Positions 51,994 to 61,886 are shown, counted from the stretch's first letter. The stretch: 64,000 bases of DNA from UBA6059 sp040219045 (GCA_965229505.1 OZ245881.1:2170001-2234000), one strand, 5' to 3'. Made by a program: numbers and translations. Notes: generated by a model not told the origin, from the letters alone.

Positions 51994-52476
51994 ATGGCTA
52001 GTTCAGAAAAAAACCTGAGTTCATATACTGATAAAAACACTGCTAAAGTGTCGGATAAGAAGTTTGCTGTGATCATATCTGAATGGAATGATGAGATCAC
52101 AGATGCCCTATATCATGGGGTCGCAGCTACGCTCGCAGAGCATGGTGTGCAGAAATCTCATATTATAAAGAAGTATGTCCCTGGTAGCTTTGAGCTGACG
52201 CTAGCTGCTCAGTGGATGGCTCAGTTAGATGATATTGATGCCGTGATTTGTCTTGGATGTATTATTAAAGGAGAGACAAAGCACGACGAGTACATTGCCA
52301 ATGCTGTGGCACAGGGAATTACCAATGTTGGCTTGAAATACAACAAGCCTGTAATCTTCGGAGTATTGACGCCAAACACTAAGCAGCAGGCGCTTGATCG
52401 TGCCGGAGGCAAGCATGGCAACAAGGGCGATGAGGCTGCTATCACTGCCGTTAAAATGTTAGGCTTCAAAGTATAG
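51994..52476 (+). CDS. ribH: 6,7-dimethyl-8-ribityllumazine synthase
   Basis: RibH joins the pyrimidine intermediate with dihydroxybutanone phosphate in riboflavin synthesis. The 160-residue protein shows KYVPGSFELTLAAQWMA, AVICLGCIIKGETKHDEYI with the catalytic His, and PVIFGVLTPNTKQQALDRAGG. The N-terminus has about 20 extra residues before the core (KFAVIISEWND). It is one base from lysC, so the two are coupled. Confidence 0.97.
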   Translation: MASSEKNLSSYTDKNTAKVSDKKFAVIISEWNDEITDALYHGVAATLAEHGVQKSHIIKKYVPGSFELTLAAQWMAQLDDIDAVICLGCIIKGETKHDEYIANAVAQGITNVGLKYNKPVIFGVLTPNTKQQALDRAGGKHGNKGDEAAITAVKMLGFKV

Positions 52477-52477
52477 G

Positions 52478-53797
52478 ATGATGTTTGTTTACAAATTTGG
52501 AGGCACCTCAGTGGGTTCCGCGGAGCGCATGAAGCAGGTACAGCGCTTGATCACTCAAGATAGTGAGCGAAAGATTGTCGTGCTATCCGCCGTGTCCGGC
52601 ACTACTAATTCACTGGTTGAGATTACCGAGCATTTTGCCATGGGTAGCGACCAGACTACAGCTTTGACTGCAACTTTGAAGGCCAAATATGCGCCATTAA
52701 TTGATCAGCTCTATTCCACGCCTACCGGAAAAGAACGAGGTAAGGCGATTGTCGATAAGCACTTTGCTGATTTGTCAAACATACTTTCTCAGCCGTATTA
52801 TAATAAGATGGAGAAAGTCATAGTTGCGCAGGGCGAATTGATCTCCACACAGCTTTTTACCGAATTTTTGCTCGAGCAGGGTATTAAGGCAAAGCTACTT
52901 CCTGCCCTTGACTTCATGTATATAGATGAGAACGGTGAGCCAGACCTTAAGCAAATTGAAGAGCGCCTGACCAAGTCCCTTCGTCAGGTTAGTGATGCCG
53001 ATATCATTGTGACTCAGGGCTACATATGCAGAAACAACACCGGTGGTATAGACAACCTGAGAAGGGGCGGAAGTGATTACACGGCCACCCTTGTGGGAGC
53101 AGCGATTAAAGCCCAGGAAGTACAGATTTGGACAGATATAGATGGTGTTCATAACAATGACCCCAGAATAGTAGACAACACACGACCTATTGCGCAGCTT
53201 TCTTTTGAAGAAGCTGGAGAGCTGGCCTATTTCGGAGCGAAGGTGTTACACCCGAATTGTATCTTCCCTGCTCAGCAACGCAATGTTCCCGTCCGCCTTA
53301 AGAATACAATGAATCCCGAAGCGGCAGGGACATTGATAACCGGAGAGAAGAACCCTCAGGCTGTAAAAGCGATTGCGGTAAAGGACGGGATTACGGCCAT
53401 CAAGATTAAGTCAACACGGATGGTATTGGCCTATGGTTTCTTGCGTAAGGTTTTTGAGGTTTTTGAGAAGTACAAGACGCCAGTCGACATGATTACCACT
53501 TCCGAGATTGCAGTATCATTGTCCATTGACAACCCTGAGTATCTGGAGGATATTATTCGTGAGATTTCTCCTTATGGCTACATAGAGGTGGATAGGGGCC
53601 AGTCGATCGTGTGTATCGTGGGTGACTTTGTCGCAGAGCGAAAAGGTGTCGGTAAAGACATTTTTAGGGCATTGGAGAATATTCCAATCCGGATGATATC
53701 CTATGGTGGGAGTAAGAACAACATTTCAGTCCTTATAGACACCCAATACAAGAAAGAAGCCTTAATCACGCTCAACAAGGAGCTGTTCAACCTTTAA
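52478..53797 (+). CDS. lysC: Aspartate kinase
   Basis: A 439-residue monofunctional aspartokinase, first step of the lysine, threonine and methionine pathway. The kinase core shows VYKFGGTSVGSAERMKQV, RRGGSDYTATLVGAAIKA, WTDIDGVHNNDPRI and GAKVLHPNCIFPAQQ. Two ACT domains follow (about 300-439) for feedback control. It starts 1 bp after the ribH stop, at ATGATG, so the first or second ATG may be used. It overlaps the convergent antiporter gene by 4 bp. Confidence 0.96.
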   Translation: MMFVYKFGGTSVGSAERMKQVQRLITQDSERKIVVLSAVSGTTNSLVEITEHFAMGSDQTTALTATLKAKYAPLIDQLYSTPTGKERGKAIVDKHFADLSNILSQPYYNKMEKVIVAQGELISTQLFTEFLLEQGIKAKLLPALDFMYIDENGEPDLKQIEERLTKSLRQVSDADIIVTQGYICRNNTGGIDNLRRGGSDYTATLVGAAIKAQEVQIWTDIDGVHNNDPRIVDNTRPIAQLSFEEAGELAYFGAKVLHPNCIFPAQQRNVPVRLKNTMNPEAAGTLITGEKNPQAVKAIAVKDGITAIKIKSTRMVLAYGFLRKVFEVFEKYKTPVDMITTSEIAVSLSIDNPEYLEDIIREISPYGYIEVDRGQSIVCIVGDFVAERKGVGKDIFRALENIPIRMISYGGSKNNISVLIDTQYKKEALITLNKELFNL

Positions 53798-55305
53798 ATA
53801 GGTTCGAATGCGAAGAACATTAGCCAGATGAGGATGAACAGTGGCAGCAGAATAGGGATAGAGAACCTGATGATGTAGCCAAAAAACGAGGGCATCTTGA
53901 TACCCACCTGCTCGGCGATGGACTTCACCATGAAGTTAGGGCCATTGCCGATATACGTCATTGATCCAAAAAATACTGCAGCTACTGAAATAGCTTTCAG
54001 GTTGAGTATAGAATCATGATAAGAGCCGTTGGAGTAGGCTACAACCTCACTGAGCGTACCGATACTTGCCCCTTGTGAGGCCATTGCGGCTGTTAGAAAA
54101 TTGATATAAGTAGGGGCGTTATCCAGGAATCCTGATAAGACCCCAGTACCCCAGTAGAGTGTGTTGTGGGTGATCATAGCTGCACCCTCCGGAGACTGAG
54201 CATAGTTGCCAACCAGCTCCAGTGCGGGCATCATCGTGCCAAAGATGCCTATGAAGATGAAGGCAACTTCCCTGATAGGCTCGAAGTTGAAATCATTACC
54301 ATCCAGAGCGTTCTTATCAGCAAACTTGAATGATAGATAGGCAGAGCCCAACATTATTAGTTCACGCACATAGGAAAACTTGGTGCCGTCATATTCGATA
54401 GCCGGCACCCAATCAAGCACGTTTGGATCAAGGAATACGGCACCTACGACCACTGCCAGCCACAGAAAGTTTCGCGAACCTACTAACGCAATCTTATCTG
54501 TAAATACAGGTTGATCCTCTCCGAAACTATAATCTGATTTATTACTTCGGTCAAATAAATAGAACAGAACCGCCAGGATTATTAAAGCAACTATCCACGG
54601 GATGAGGTTGTGCTCCAGCGTCCAGAAAAACGGAACACCTTTCAAGAAGCCCAGAAATAATGGAGGATCACCAATTGGCGTTAGCGAACCCCCAATATTG
54701 CTCACCATGAAGATGAAAAAGATAATGTGGTAGGCCTTGATTCTATTCTTATTGAGTCGAATAAAAGGTCTAATCAAAAGCATGGAAGCTCCCGTAGTAC
54801 CTATGACATTGGAAATCACCGCACCTACTAAGAGTAGTATCACGTTCGTGATAGGGGTAGCTTTCTTATCCACGTTGATCATGATACCACCCGATGCTAT
54901 GAAGAGTGCCGCGAGTAGCGAGATGAACTGCACATATTCCGCCAGGGCATGAACGGGGGCGTGGGTATTGTGTAGCATGAACAAGTAGTAGACGACTACC
55001 AGTACTGCTAAGACCACCGCGACAATCGGATAGTTCTTGTGCCAGAAATGCTCGTAAAACAAGGGGCCCGTCGCAATCATGAGCAGCAAAAGAACGAATG
55101 GGAAGACCAGCCAGGACGGAGCGGTCGGATGAGCTCCTCCGTCGGCCTCTACCTCTTCGACATCCACCACAGCGAGTGGAGCAGACATCTCTACATTGGC
55201 TTCTATAGCCGCAGGATCCGAAGAACTTACTTCTGCCTTAGTATAACCGATAGTAAGGAAACTGGTCAGAAACCAGATAGACGCAACAATCACAAATCTA
55301 CTCAT
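53794..55305 (-). CDS. nhaD: NhaD-type sodium:proton antiporter
   Basis: A 503-residue transporter with a signal peptide (about 1-24), a short acidic linker and about 12 membrane helices. NhaD/arsB-superfamily motifs are VSNIGGSLTPIGDPPLFLGF and the second-half SGFLDNAPTYINFLTA, with MTYIGNGPNFMVKSIAE. NhaD proteins swap Na+ or Li+ for H+. A secretion-like N-terminus before the transporter is common in NhaD relatives of marine bacteria. It converges on lysC. Confidence 0.9.
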   Translation of the reverse strand: MSRFVIVASIWFLTSFLTIGYTKAEVSSSDPAAIEANVEMSAPLAVVDVEEVEADGGAHPTAPSWLVFPFVLLLLMIATGPLFYEHFWHKNYPIVAVVLAVLVVVYYLFMLHNTHAPVHALAEYVQFISLLAALFIASGGIMINVDKKATPITNVILLLVGAVISNVIGTTGASMLLIRPFIRLNKNRIKAYHIIFFIFMVSNIGGSLTPIGDPPLFLGFLKGVPFFWTLEHNLIPWIVALIILAVLFYLFDRSNKSDYSFGEDQPVFTDKIALVGSRNFLWLAVVVGAVFLDPNVLDWVPAIEYDGTKFSYVRELIMLGSAYLSFKFADKNALDGNDFNFEPIREVAFIFIGIFGTMMPALELVGNYAQSPEGAAMITHNTLYWGTGVLSGFLDNAPTYINFLTAAMASQGASIGTLSEVVAYSNGSYHDSILNLKAISVAAVFFGSMTYIGNGPNFMVKSIAEQVGIKMPSFFGYIIRFSIPILLPLFILIWLMFFAFEPI

Positions 55306-55404
55306 GAAGAGGAATTGGGTTTTAGTCCTTTAATATTACAATTAGATGCTTCAAAACCAAATGACTGAGCGAACTTCTCCTTAAAAACTCATAATCCTGA
55401 ATGA

Positions 55405-56640
55405 CTAGACCAGTTGTCTCAGCGCGATAGAAAAGGCCGTCTGAGCAATCTTCGTTTTTTCCTTGCTCTCGTCATGAGCGGCTTTCAAACTTGCTCTTAT
55501 TATCTTGGATACATCATTAAAGATGGCATCATCAGTAATTTTCGCATTACTGGTCTGTCCCATCAAATAGGCAAACACCCTTGCCATGCCGCAGTTGGCA
55601 ATGAAATCGGGAAGTAAACTGATATTATTGTCAACGTACTCCGTGATCGGTCCAAAAAAGATTTCCTTGTCCTGAAATGGCACATTGGCACCACAAGAGA
55701 TGACTTCCATATTTTGTTTCACCATTCGCCTTGCCTGATCTTCGGAGACCAATCGAGAAGCGGCGGCAGGCACAAAGATCTCAGCAGGCACATCCCATAT
55801 CTTATCATTACATTCTTCAAAAGAGATCATTTCGTCGCTGACCAGTTTGTTGCCATCCCTATCGTGAAATAACTGCTTGATACCATCAAGATCAATTCCT
55901 TCGGGGTTGATAACCCCACCATCTTTGTCGATGATTCCGACGATTTTCACACCATACTTGGCCAGGTAAAGTGCCGCTGTAGCTCCTACATTACCCCAGC
56001 CCTGGATAATGGCTCTTTTCGAGGCTACATCTCCACCCCAGATTTCGTAATAGTGACGGATGGACTCTGCTACACCAAAGCCCGTGATCATATCAGCTAC
56101 CGTGAATTTCTTGGGTGAAGGCGTAGGCACATAGCTCCAATCTTCCAGTATCTTAGAGACACCCTGTCTCAGACGACCTATCATGTGGATCTTCTGCGGC
56201 TTGGGTGGATCGAAATGCCCGTTGACTATACCCTCTTGTGGATGCCATAGTCCATAATCTTCTGTTATTGGAATTACTTCATGAATCTCATCGACGTTCA
56301 TGTCTCCTCCTGTACCGTAGTAATTCTTAAGTAGTGGATAGACGGCTCTATACCATCGTTTGAGCACCTCTTTCTTTCGGGGGTCTCTTGGGTCAAAGTC
56401 AATACCCGACTTAGCACCACCTATAGCAGGACCTGATACCGTAAACTTCACTTCCATGGTTTTGGCTAAGGATTCGACCTCCCTTTTGTCCACGCCGACA
56501 CGCATACGCGTACCTCCACCAGCCGCTCCACCACGTAATGAGTTAATAACTACCCAGCCCTTTGCTTCGGTCTCAGAGTCGTGCCATTCAAATACTATTT
56601 CAGGTTCTTTTTCTTCAAATTTCTTTAGTAGGTCTCTCAT
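55405..56640 (-). CDS. Glu/Leu/Phe/Val family dehydrogenase
   Basis: A 411-residue amino-acid dehydrogenase. It has RVGVDKREVESLAKTMEVKF, the catalytic-lysine motif GPAIGGAKSGIDFDP, the Asp in YGTGGDMNVDEIHEVI and an NAD fold with AIIQGWGNVGATAALYLAKYG. Similarity to glutamate dehydrogenases is strongest, but it lacks the typical KGG..GP order seen in classical GdhA, so the substrate (Glu, Leu, Val) is left open. It lies on the minus strand, 99 bp upstream of nhaD, and starts 36 bp after anmK ends. Confidence 0.9.
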   Translation of the reverse strand: MRDLLKKFEEKEPEIVFEWHDSETEAKGWVVINSLRGGAAGGGTRMRVGVDKREVESLAKTMEVKFTVSGPAIGGAKSGIDFDPRDPRKKEVLKRWYRAVYPLLKNYYGTGGDMNVDEIHEVIPITEDYGLWHPQEGIVNGHFDPPKPQKIHMIGRLRQGVSKILEDWSYVPTPSPKKFTVADMITGFGVAESIRHYYEIWGGDVASKRAIIQGWGNVGATAALYLAKYGVKIVGIIDKDGGVINPEGIDLDGIKQLFHDRDGNKLVSDEMISFEECNDKIWDVPAEIFVPAAASRLVSEDQARRMVKQNMEVISCGANVPFQDKEIFFGPITEYVDNNISLLPDFIANCGMARVFAYLMGQTSNAKITDDAIFNDVSKIIRASLKAAHDESKEKTKIAQTAFSIALRQLV

Positions 56641-56676
56641 TGTTGTTTATTCATCATTTTGGGTTCGCGAATCTAC

Positions 56677-57762
56677 CTAATTAATAGATGGATGGCCGAT
56701 TAGGATTCCACCAACGTTATCCTGAGTAGCACCGGTGGCAGAACTGAGCACATTTACCTCATTTCTGATTCTCAATACGCCAAGCAGGCCAAATATCATG
56801 GCCTCCTTAAATTCTATAATTACCGGATCAGGCATAGCCCAGATGATTCGGTCACCGGATATTTCTCTCAGACATTCCATCAGGAAATCATTGTAGGCAC
56901 CCCCTCCGGTAACGAGAACTTTTTTCGGTTCTTCAGCATTCAGGTTACTGCTTACTGCATTTTCAATTTGCCAGGCAGCATGCACGCAGTAGGTATTCAT
57001 AGTATCCGTGACAGCTTGGTCTTTGAGAGTGGGTAGTAGGTATTTTTCAAACCATTCGTATCCCAATGACTTGGGATAAGATTGATGGTAGTAGTCAAGC
57101 TTATTCCATCGGTCAATCAACGCTCTGTCCAATTTGCCCCCTCGAGCAAGAGCCCCTTTGTCATCGTAAGCCTTACCGACCTGATTGGAGAGGTGATTTA
57201 AGACCATATTGACAGGTACAATATCAAAGGCCCTTCTTAGCCCTGATTCATCATCAAACGAGATATTGGCAATGCCCCCAAGGTTAAGGCAAGCATCATA
57301 ATCTGAGAACAGCAGCTTATCACCAATAGGCACTAATGGCGCACCATCGCCACCATAGGCTAAATCCAGACTTCTGAAGTCGAATACCACGGGTATGCCC
57401 GTCATGGCATGAATAGAGTTTCCATCACCTATCTGGTGAGTCAGTCCGATTCGGGGTTGATGGAAGATAGTATGGCCATGAGAGGCAATTATATCAGGTG
57501 AAAGCCCATTGTTATGAATAAACGCAGAAGTCTGGTTTCCAATAAATCTGCCAAGTTCCAAATCAAGTTTTTTTAGCTCAAGACCTGAGAGATGGGTAGC
57601 AGCGCTCAGCTTCGTGATGAGTTCATCAGGGTAAGGGACTATGGTTGTATGTAGCAGGTCAAAGCTCCAGCTACTTTTATGATAGGAGTATTGACAGTAG
57701 GCCAGGTCCAGTCCGTCTAGCGAGGTGCCGGACATTATGCCAATGGCTTTGAATGTTTCCAT
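56677..57762 (-). CDS. anmK: Anhydro-N-acetylmuramic acid kinase
   Basis: AnmK hydrates and phosphorylates 1,6-anhydroMurNAc during cell-wall recycling. The 361-residue protein begins METFKAIGIMSGTSLDGLDL, with the family phosphate-loop GIMSGTSLDG, then ASHGHTIFHQP, THQIGDGNSIHAMTG and the second ATP region KVLVTGGGAYNDFLMECL. It is divergent from coaX with only 40 bp between starts. Confidence 0.95.
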   Translation of the reverse strand: METFKAIGIMSGTSLDGLDLAYCQYSYHKSSWSFDLLHTTIVPYPDELITKLSAATHLSGLELKKLDLELGRFIGNQTSAFIHNNGLSPDIIASHGHTIFHQPRIGLTHQIGDGNSIHAMTGIPVVFDFRSLDLAYGGDGAPLVPIGDKLLFSDYDACLNLGGIANISFDDESGLRRAFDIVPVNMVLNHLSNQVGKAYDDKGALARGGKLDRALIDRWNKLDYYHQSYPKSLGYEWFEKYLLPTLKDQAVTDTMNTYCVHAAWQIENAVSSNLNAEEPKKVLVTGGGAYNDFLMECLREISGDRIIWAMPDPVIIEFKEAMIFGLLGVLRIRNEVNVLSSATGATQDNVGGILIGHPSIN

Positions 57763-57802
57763 TTGATTTGATCAGTTTTGCACTTGGAACTTAAGATAAT
57801 TG

Positions 57803-58525
57803 ATGAACAATTGCGTAATCGACTGGGGTAACACCTTAATAAAGGCGGGCATTTTTTTTAATGGGGAACTTCGGGAAAGGTATGAAGCTCCAGGGGCAAA
57901 GGAGCTTATTGATAAACTTGACTTTGCTCATATGCACCAGCTCATTATATCGTCGGTCAGTCACGATCCTGGGGTTATCCTTAGCGCTATGTCTAAAGTA
58001 AAGCACAAAATTGTGTTGGAGGCCAGCACACCTTTACCGTTCGTTAATCATTATATCACCAAGGACACACTGGGTAATGACCGCAAGGCGGCTGTAGCTG
58101 GTGCCCAAGAGATGTTCCCTGGCCGATCCTGCCTGGTCATCGATGTAGGCACTTGTATCACCTATGATTTTGTCGAAAATGGACGTGACTATCGAGGCGG
58201 GATGATTTCGCCGGGCATCCACATTCGACTCAAGGGTATGCACACTTTTACCGGTAGGCTACCGCAAATAAATCAGGTGGATGAAGTACCGCTGTGGGAG
58301 GGGCAGACAACTAGGGAATCCATGCTCAGCGGTGTTATAAATGGCATCACCATGGAAATCGAGGGCATGATCAATACCTCGAAAAGCAAAAAGGGTGATT
58401 TGCAGGTAATAATGACAGGGGGTGATCGGTTATTCTTTGAATCTAGGGTAAAAGAAGACATCTTTGTAGCCCCCGAATTAGTTCTGATCGGTTTAAATGC
58501 GATTTTGGAGTTCAATGAGAAGTAA
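57803..58525 (+). CDS. coaX: Type III pantothenate kinase
   Basis: CoaX phosphorylates pantothenate, the first step of coenzyme A synthesis. The 240-residue protein has the ATP-loop CVIDWGNTLIKAGIF, GNDRKAAVAGAQEMFPG, the catalytic-Asp motif VIDVGTCITYDFVENG and RGGMISPGIHIRLKGMH. I use the ATG at 57803 rather than the TTG just before it. The stop overlaps the following outer membrane protein gene by 11 bp, starting a long envelope operon. Confidence 0.95.
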   Translation: MNNCVIDWGNTLIKAGIFFNGELRERYEAPGAKELIDKLDFAHMHQLIISSVSHDPGVILSAMSKVKHKIVLEASTPLPFVNHYITKDTLGNDRKAAVAGAQEMFPGRSCLVIDVGTCITYDFVENGRDYRGGMISPGIHIRLKGMHTFTGRLPQINQVDEVPLWEGQTTRESMLSGVINGITMEIEGMINTSKSKKGDLQVIMTGGDRLFFESRVKEDIFVAPELVLIGLNAILEFNEK

Positions 58526-59765
58526 GATTTTAGTGCTGGGATGCATGTTAATGGCATTTTCAGGGTATTCGCAGTTGGTATTATCTCCATACACGGTCAG
58601 TGGCATAGGTGAAATAAACAACATGGGTGTGGCGCAAAATGACGCCATGGGAGGGTTAGGTATTAGCTATTCTAACGTATGGCATATTAATAATATTAAC
58701 CCCGCATTGTTGGTAGGAAATTCGTTTAGCTCATTTCAGATGGGAATAGAGGCTGACGTTCGATCAATCTCTAATGAATTCACAACGGATAAATCAGGCA
58801 CAGGGAATCTAAAATATCTAGTTTTTTCATTCCCGATTGTAAGAAACAAATGGACGTCATCTTTTGGTGTGATGCCTTACAGTTCCGTAAGCTATAATAT
58901 TGTGGACGAGGAAGTGATAGCTGGATCAAGCACCGTAGCGACTTTCAACTATTTAGGAAATGGCGGAATCTCTCAGGCCTATTGGTCAAATGGATTTAAG
59001 CTTTTTAAAGGATTTTCGATTGGTTTTCGAGCCGCCTATGTTTTTGGTAATATCCAAAATGAGATCATTTCAAGTATAAGCAACGAAAACACTTTCCGTA
59101 CGGCTTATGTTGAAAACACATCGTACAATGATTTCACTTTCAACTCCGGATTGTACTACCGTAAGAAGGTAAAGGACCAAACTTTCCTCAATTTTGGGGC
59201 GATTTTTGATCTCAGAGGAAACCTGGTTGGGGAGCGATTGGGAGTACTCGAACGCCGAGATTTTGGTAACCGAGTCACGCCCATTGATACGGTGCTTAAC
59301 TACGAAAGATCCGAATTTAGACTTCCTATGAGCTATGGTTTCGGATTCACTTACGAAAAACTAAACAAATTGGCCATAGGGATAGATGCCAGCTTCCAGG
59401 AATGGGAAGGTGGTGCCGGCTTTGAAAACACCAATACCGATTTCAACAATGTCATGAGACTTGCCATTGGTGGTGAGTATACGCCGGATGCACAAGATGT
59501 GAACAGCTACATAAAAAGGATAACCTACCGGACTGGACTTTCTTACCAGACGTCCCCATATTTGGTGGGCGGAAATGAGATTCAAGACTTTGGCATCAAT
59601 TTTGGCTGGTCTCTACCCGTAAGCAGGGCAAGCACGCTCGACATGGCCTTCAAACTCGGACAGAAGGGTACATTGAGTGACAACCTTGTAAGAGAACGAT
59701 ATTTTAAATTTGTAATAGGAGCCACAATCAATGATCGTTGGTTTGTCCGAAGAAAATATGACTAA
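58515..59765 (+). CDS. Outer membrane beta-barrel protein (porin/FadL-like)
   Basis: A 416-residue protein with a signal peptide (MRSKILVLGCMLMAFSGYSQ) and a beta-barrel composition ending in the C-terminal strand RWFVRRKYD. The opening LSPYTVSGIGEINNMGVAQN, then NINPALLVGN, resembles long-chain-fatty-acid/PorV-type barrels with an N-terminal plug. I choose the ATG at 58515. The gene follows coaX in many Bacteroidota; its substrate is unknown. Confidence 0.8.
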   Translation: MRSKILVLGCMLMAFSGYSQLVLSPYTVSGIGEINNMGVAQNDAMGGLGISYSNVWHINNINPALLVGNSFSSFQMGIEADVRSISNEFTTDKSGTGNLKYLVFSFPIVRNKWTSSFGVMPYSSVSYNIVDEEVIAGSSTVATFNYLGNGGISQAYWSNGFKLFKGFSIGFRAAYVFGNIQNEIISSISNENTFRTAYVENTSYNDFTFNSGLYYRKKVKDQTFLNFGAIFDLRGNLVGERLGVLERRDFGNRVTPIDTVLNYERSEFRLPMSYGFGFTYEKLNKLAIGIDASFQEWEGGAGFENTNTDFNNVMRLAIGGEYTPDAQDVNSYIKRITYRTGLSYQTSPYLVGGNEIQDFGINFGWSLPVSRASTLDMAFKLGQKGTLSDNLVRERYFKFVIGATINDRWFVRRKYD

Positions 59766-59777
59766 ATTGCCTTAATC

Positions 59778-61076
59778 ATGAAAAGAAAAATCACAATATT
59801 CCTATTCCTTTTCATCTCTGGGGGTGTTTTGCTAGCCCAGCCAGGATGGAACTGGCCGGAGGACAAATCCACAGCCGAGGAGAAAAATGTGCTCTATACT
59901 GATTATCTGAAAATGGATAATTACAAGGCAGCAATAGAGCCGCTCAACTGGTTGCTTGAGAATGCGCCTGATCTCAATGAGTCCATTTATATCAACGGAG
60001 CTAAGATTTATGAAGCTCTTGCTGATGATGAGACAGATAAGGCTATCCAGACTGGATATGAGGAAAAGGCCATGGAGATGTACGACAATAGGATTAAGTA
60101 CTTCGGAAATGAGGCTGATGTACTCAACAGGAAAGCTTATAAAGCTTACAAATACTATAGAGATAACCAGCCCAAGTACGGCGAGCTGAAGGAGCTTTTT
60201 GATAAGACCTTCGAATTGAACGGTGCTGATGTACTGGACAATAACCTGGTGGCTTACATGGATGTTATTCGCAGGTTTAAGTTAGTGGGTGGCGAGATTT
60301 CTGATGAAGATGTGATTGATAAGTACACAGCGATCAGTGATATTATTGCGGAAAAATCCGCTGACGGATCCAATGATAGTCGTTATGCCAAGATTCAGGA
60401 CAATGTCGACAAAATCCTAACCGCGACTATTACTGTGGACTGTGCCTTCGTAGAGAGCACGCTTGGACCTAAGATGAAGGAGACAAAGGATATCAAAATG
60501 GCAAAGAAGGTCTTCCAGCTTCTACTGACAGGCAAATGCTCTGATAGCCCGCTCTTCCCTGAAGCCGCCAAAATGGTCAACGACGTAGAGCCATCATTTG
60601 GTCTTGCCAAAGTAATTGCAATCAAAGCTGGCGGTGAAGGAGATTTTGAAACTGCTGAGAAATACTACAACCAGGCGGTAGAGCTCACTGACGACAACAC
60701 CAAGAAGGCGGAGATTTTCCTGAACCTCGCACAGCTATACTATTCTAACGGAAGCAAAGTAGCGGCTAGATCTAATGCCAGAAAGGCGATTGCAGCGGAT
60801 CCTTCAACTAAGGAAGCTTACACGCTCATCGGTAACCTTTACATGAACTCTTACCAGGAATGTAAGGCAGGAGAAAGTAAGGTAAAGGATAGAGCGATAT
60901 TTATCGCAGCTTACAAAATGTACAGCAGGGCCGGAGATTCTAAGAATATGGCTAACGCCAGGTCACAGTTCCCTTCAATGGAAGAAATGTTTGGCGAAAA
61001 CATGAATGAAGGCGATAACGTAACAGTAGGCTGCTGGATCAATGAAACAGTTGCACTTGAGAGACGCCCTCAATAA
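59778..61076 (+). CDS. Secreted TPR protein
   Basis: A 432-residue protein with a signal peptide (about 1-20, ending LLAQ) and several TPR repeats, clearest at 35-65 (YTDYLKMDNYKAAIEPLNWL) and 285-345 (GDFETAEKYYNQAVEL, ARSNARKAIAADPSTKEAYT). Two cysteines occur in the middle part (VDCAFVESTL, LTGKCSDSPL). It is probably periplasmic and part of the conserved coaX-lptC block; its partner is unknown. It is followed by an internal terminator. Confidence 0.85.
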   Translation: MKRKITIFLFLFISGGVLLAQPGWNWPEDKSTAEEKNVLYTDYLKMDNYKAAIEPLNWLLENAPDLNESIYINGAKIYEALADDETDKAIQTGYEEKAMEMYDNRIKYFGNEADVLNRKAYKAYKYYRDNQPKYGELKELFDKTFELNGADVLDNNLVAYMDVIRRFKLVGGEISDEDVIDKYTAISDIIAEKSADGSNDSRYAKIQDNVDKILTATITVDCAFVESTLGPKMKETKDIKMAKKVFQLLLTGKCSDSPLFPEAAKMVNDVEPSFGLAKVIAIKAGGEGDFETAEKYYNQAVELTDDNTKKAEIFLNLAQLYYSNGSKVAARSNARKAIAADPSTKEAYTLIGNLYMNSYQECKAGESKVKDRAIFIAAYKMYSRAGDSKNMANARSQFPSMEEMFGENMNEGDNVTVGCWINETVALERRPQ

Positions 61077-61099
61077 TAGATTTTCAAACCGAATTAATT

Positions 61100-61125
61100 G
61101 GCCATTGATTTCAATGGCCTTTTTT
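61100..61125 (+). terminator. Hairpin terminator between the TPR gene and lptC
   Basis: GGCCATTGA (61100-61108) pairs with TCAATGGCC (61111-61119), a 9-bp stem with a tight loop, then six T. It lies 5 nt before the lptC start codon, so lptC is either transcribed by read-through or from a promoter overlapping the hairpin. Confidence 0.85.
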
Positions 61126-61129
61126 GTTC

Positions 61130-61672
61130 ATGCTAAGTAGGTGCTTATACGCTTTTGGTTTCTTGGCCTGCTTCATCGTTTCATGCGATGAAAAGACGCA
61201 AGAATTGCTTGATGAGGAAGTGTATGATGGGCCGAAGATAGAGATGCGCAATGTGGAGACACTTTTTAGTGACTCAGCGGTGATCAGGCTAAAATTGAGA
61301 GCGCCACTACAGCAGATCTATGATAATGGTGATGAGAACTTCCCGGAAGGTATGAACCTGGAAATCTATGATGCACAGGGGGTACTAAATGCCACCTTCA
61401 GATCAAACAAAGCAAAAAAGGTGGCAGAAGAGAACTACTATCTTGGCGAAGGAAATGTGATAGTTAAGAACCTTCAGAATGGTGATGAACTCAACACCGA
61501 AGAGCTTTATTGGTATCAGGCAGAGGCACTTTTCAAAACAGAAAAGTTTGTCACCATCAAAAGTGAGGGAGAACTTCACACTGGAGAAGGCCTTGAGGCG
61601 ACTCAGGATTTCTCCTACTACACCATAATGAAGCCAACGGGCACCATATCAATAGAAGACGAGGCATTCTGA
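61130..61672 (+). CDS. lptC: LPS export ABC transporter periplasmic protein LptC
   Basis: LptC links the LptB2FG exporter to LptA and passes LPS across the periplasm. The 180-residue protein begins with a lipoprotein-like signal (MLSRCLYAFGFLACFIVSCDE, lipobox Cys at about 19), unlike the plain anchor of E. coli LptC. The LptC domain shows PKIEMRNVETLFSDSAVIRL, FPEGMNLEIYDAQG, AEENYYLGEGNVIVKN and ELNTEELYWYQ. The ATG at 61130 is chosen because the preceding in-frame TTG falls in the terminator. Confidence 0.9.
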   Translation: MLSRCLYAFGFLACFIVSCDEKTQELLDEEVYDGPKIEMRNVETLFSDSAVIRLKLRAPLQQIYDNGDENFPEGMNLEIYDAQGVLNATFRSNKAKKVAEENYYLGEGNVIVKNLQNGDELNTEELYWYQAEALFKTEKFVTIKSEGELHTGEGLEATQDFSYYTIMKPTGTISIEDEAF

Positions 61673-61673
61673 T

Positions 61674-61835
61674 ATGTCACTAAAGAACATTCTACTACTA
61701 ACAGGTAGCGCAGGGTTCCTCATCATCGGCATCCACCAGACGATGCTCTATGGCATGATGGCTTCTTATTGGATTTTTATGTTAAGCGTCGGACTGTTAC
61801 TTTTATATAAGTATAACAAAGACCAGCAGACCTAA
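61674..61835 (+). CDS. Small membrane protein, 53 aa
   Basis: A short frame begins 2 nt after the lptC stop: MSLKNILLLTGSAGFLIIGI with two predicted membrane helices (about 5-22 and 28-45) and a charged tail KYNKDQQT. No family name is known to me. Its tight spacing after lptC and before the CNNM gene, and the hydrophobic pattern, support a real gene. Small proteins at this place occur in Bacteroidota. Confidence 0.7.
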   Translation: MSLKNILLLTGSAGFLIIGIHQTMLYGMMASYWIFMLSVGLLLLYKYNKDQQT

Positions 61836-61886
61836 TTTGAAACCAGTACTCCATCCCATATATATCTTTAGTCAAGCAAGCAGCTA

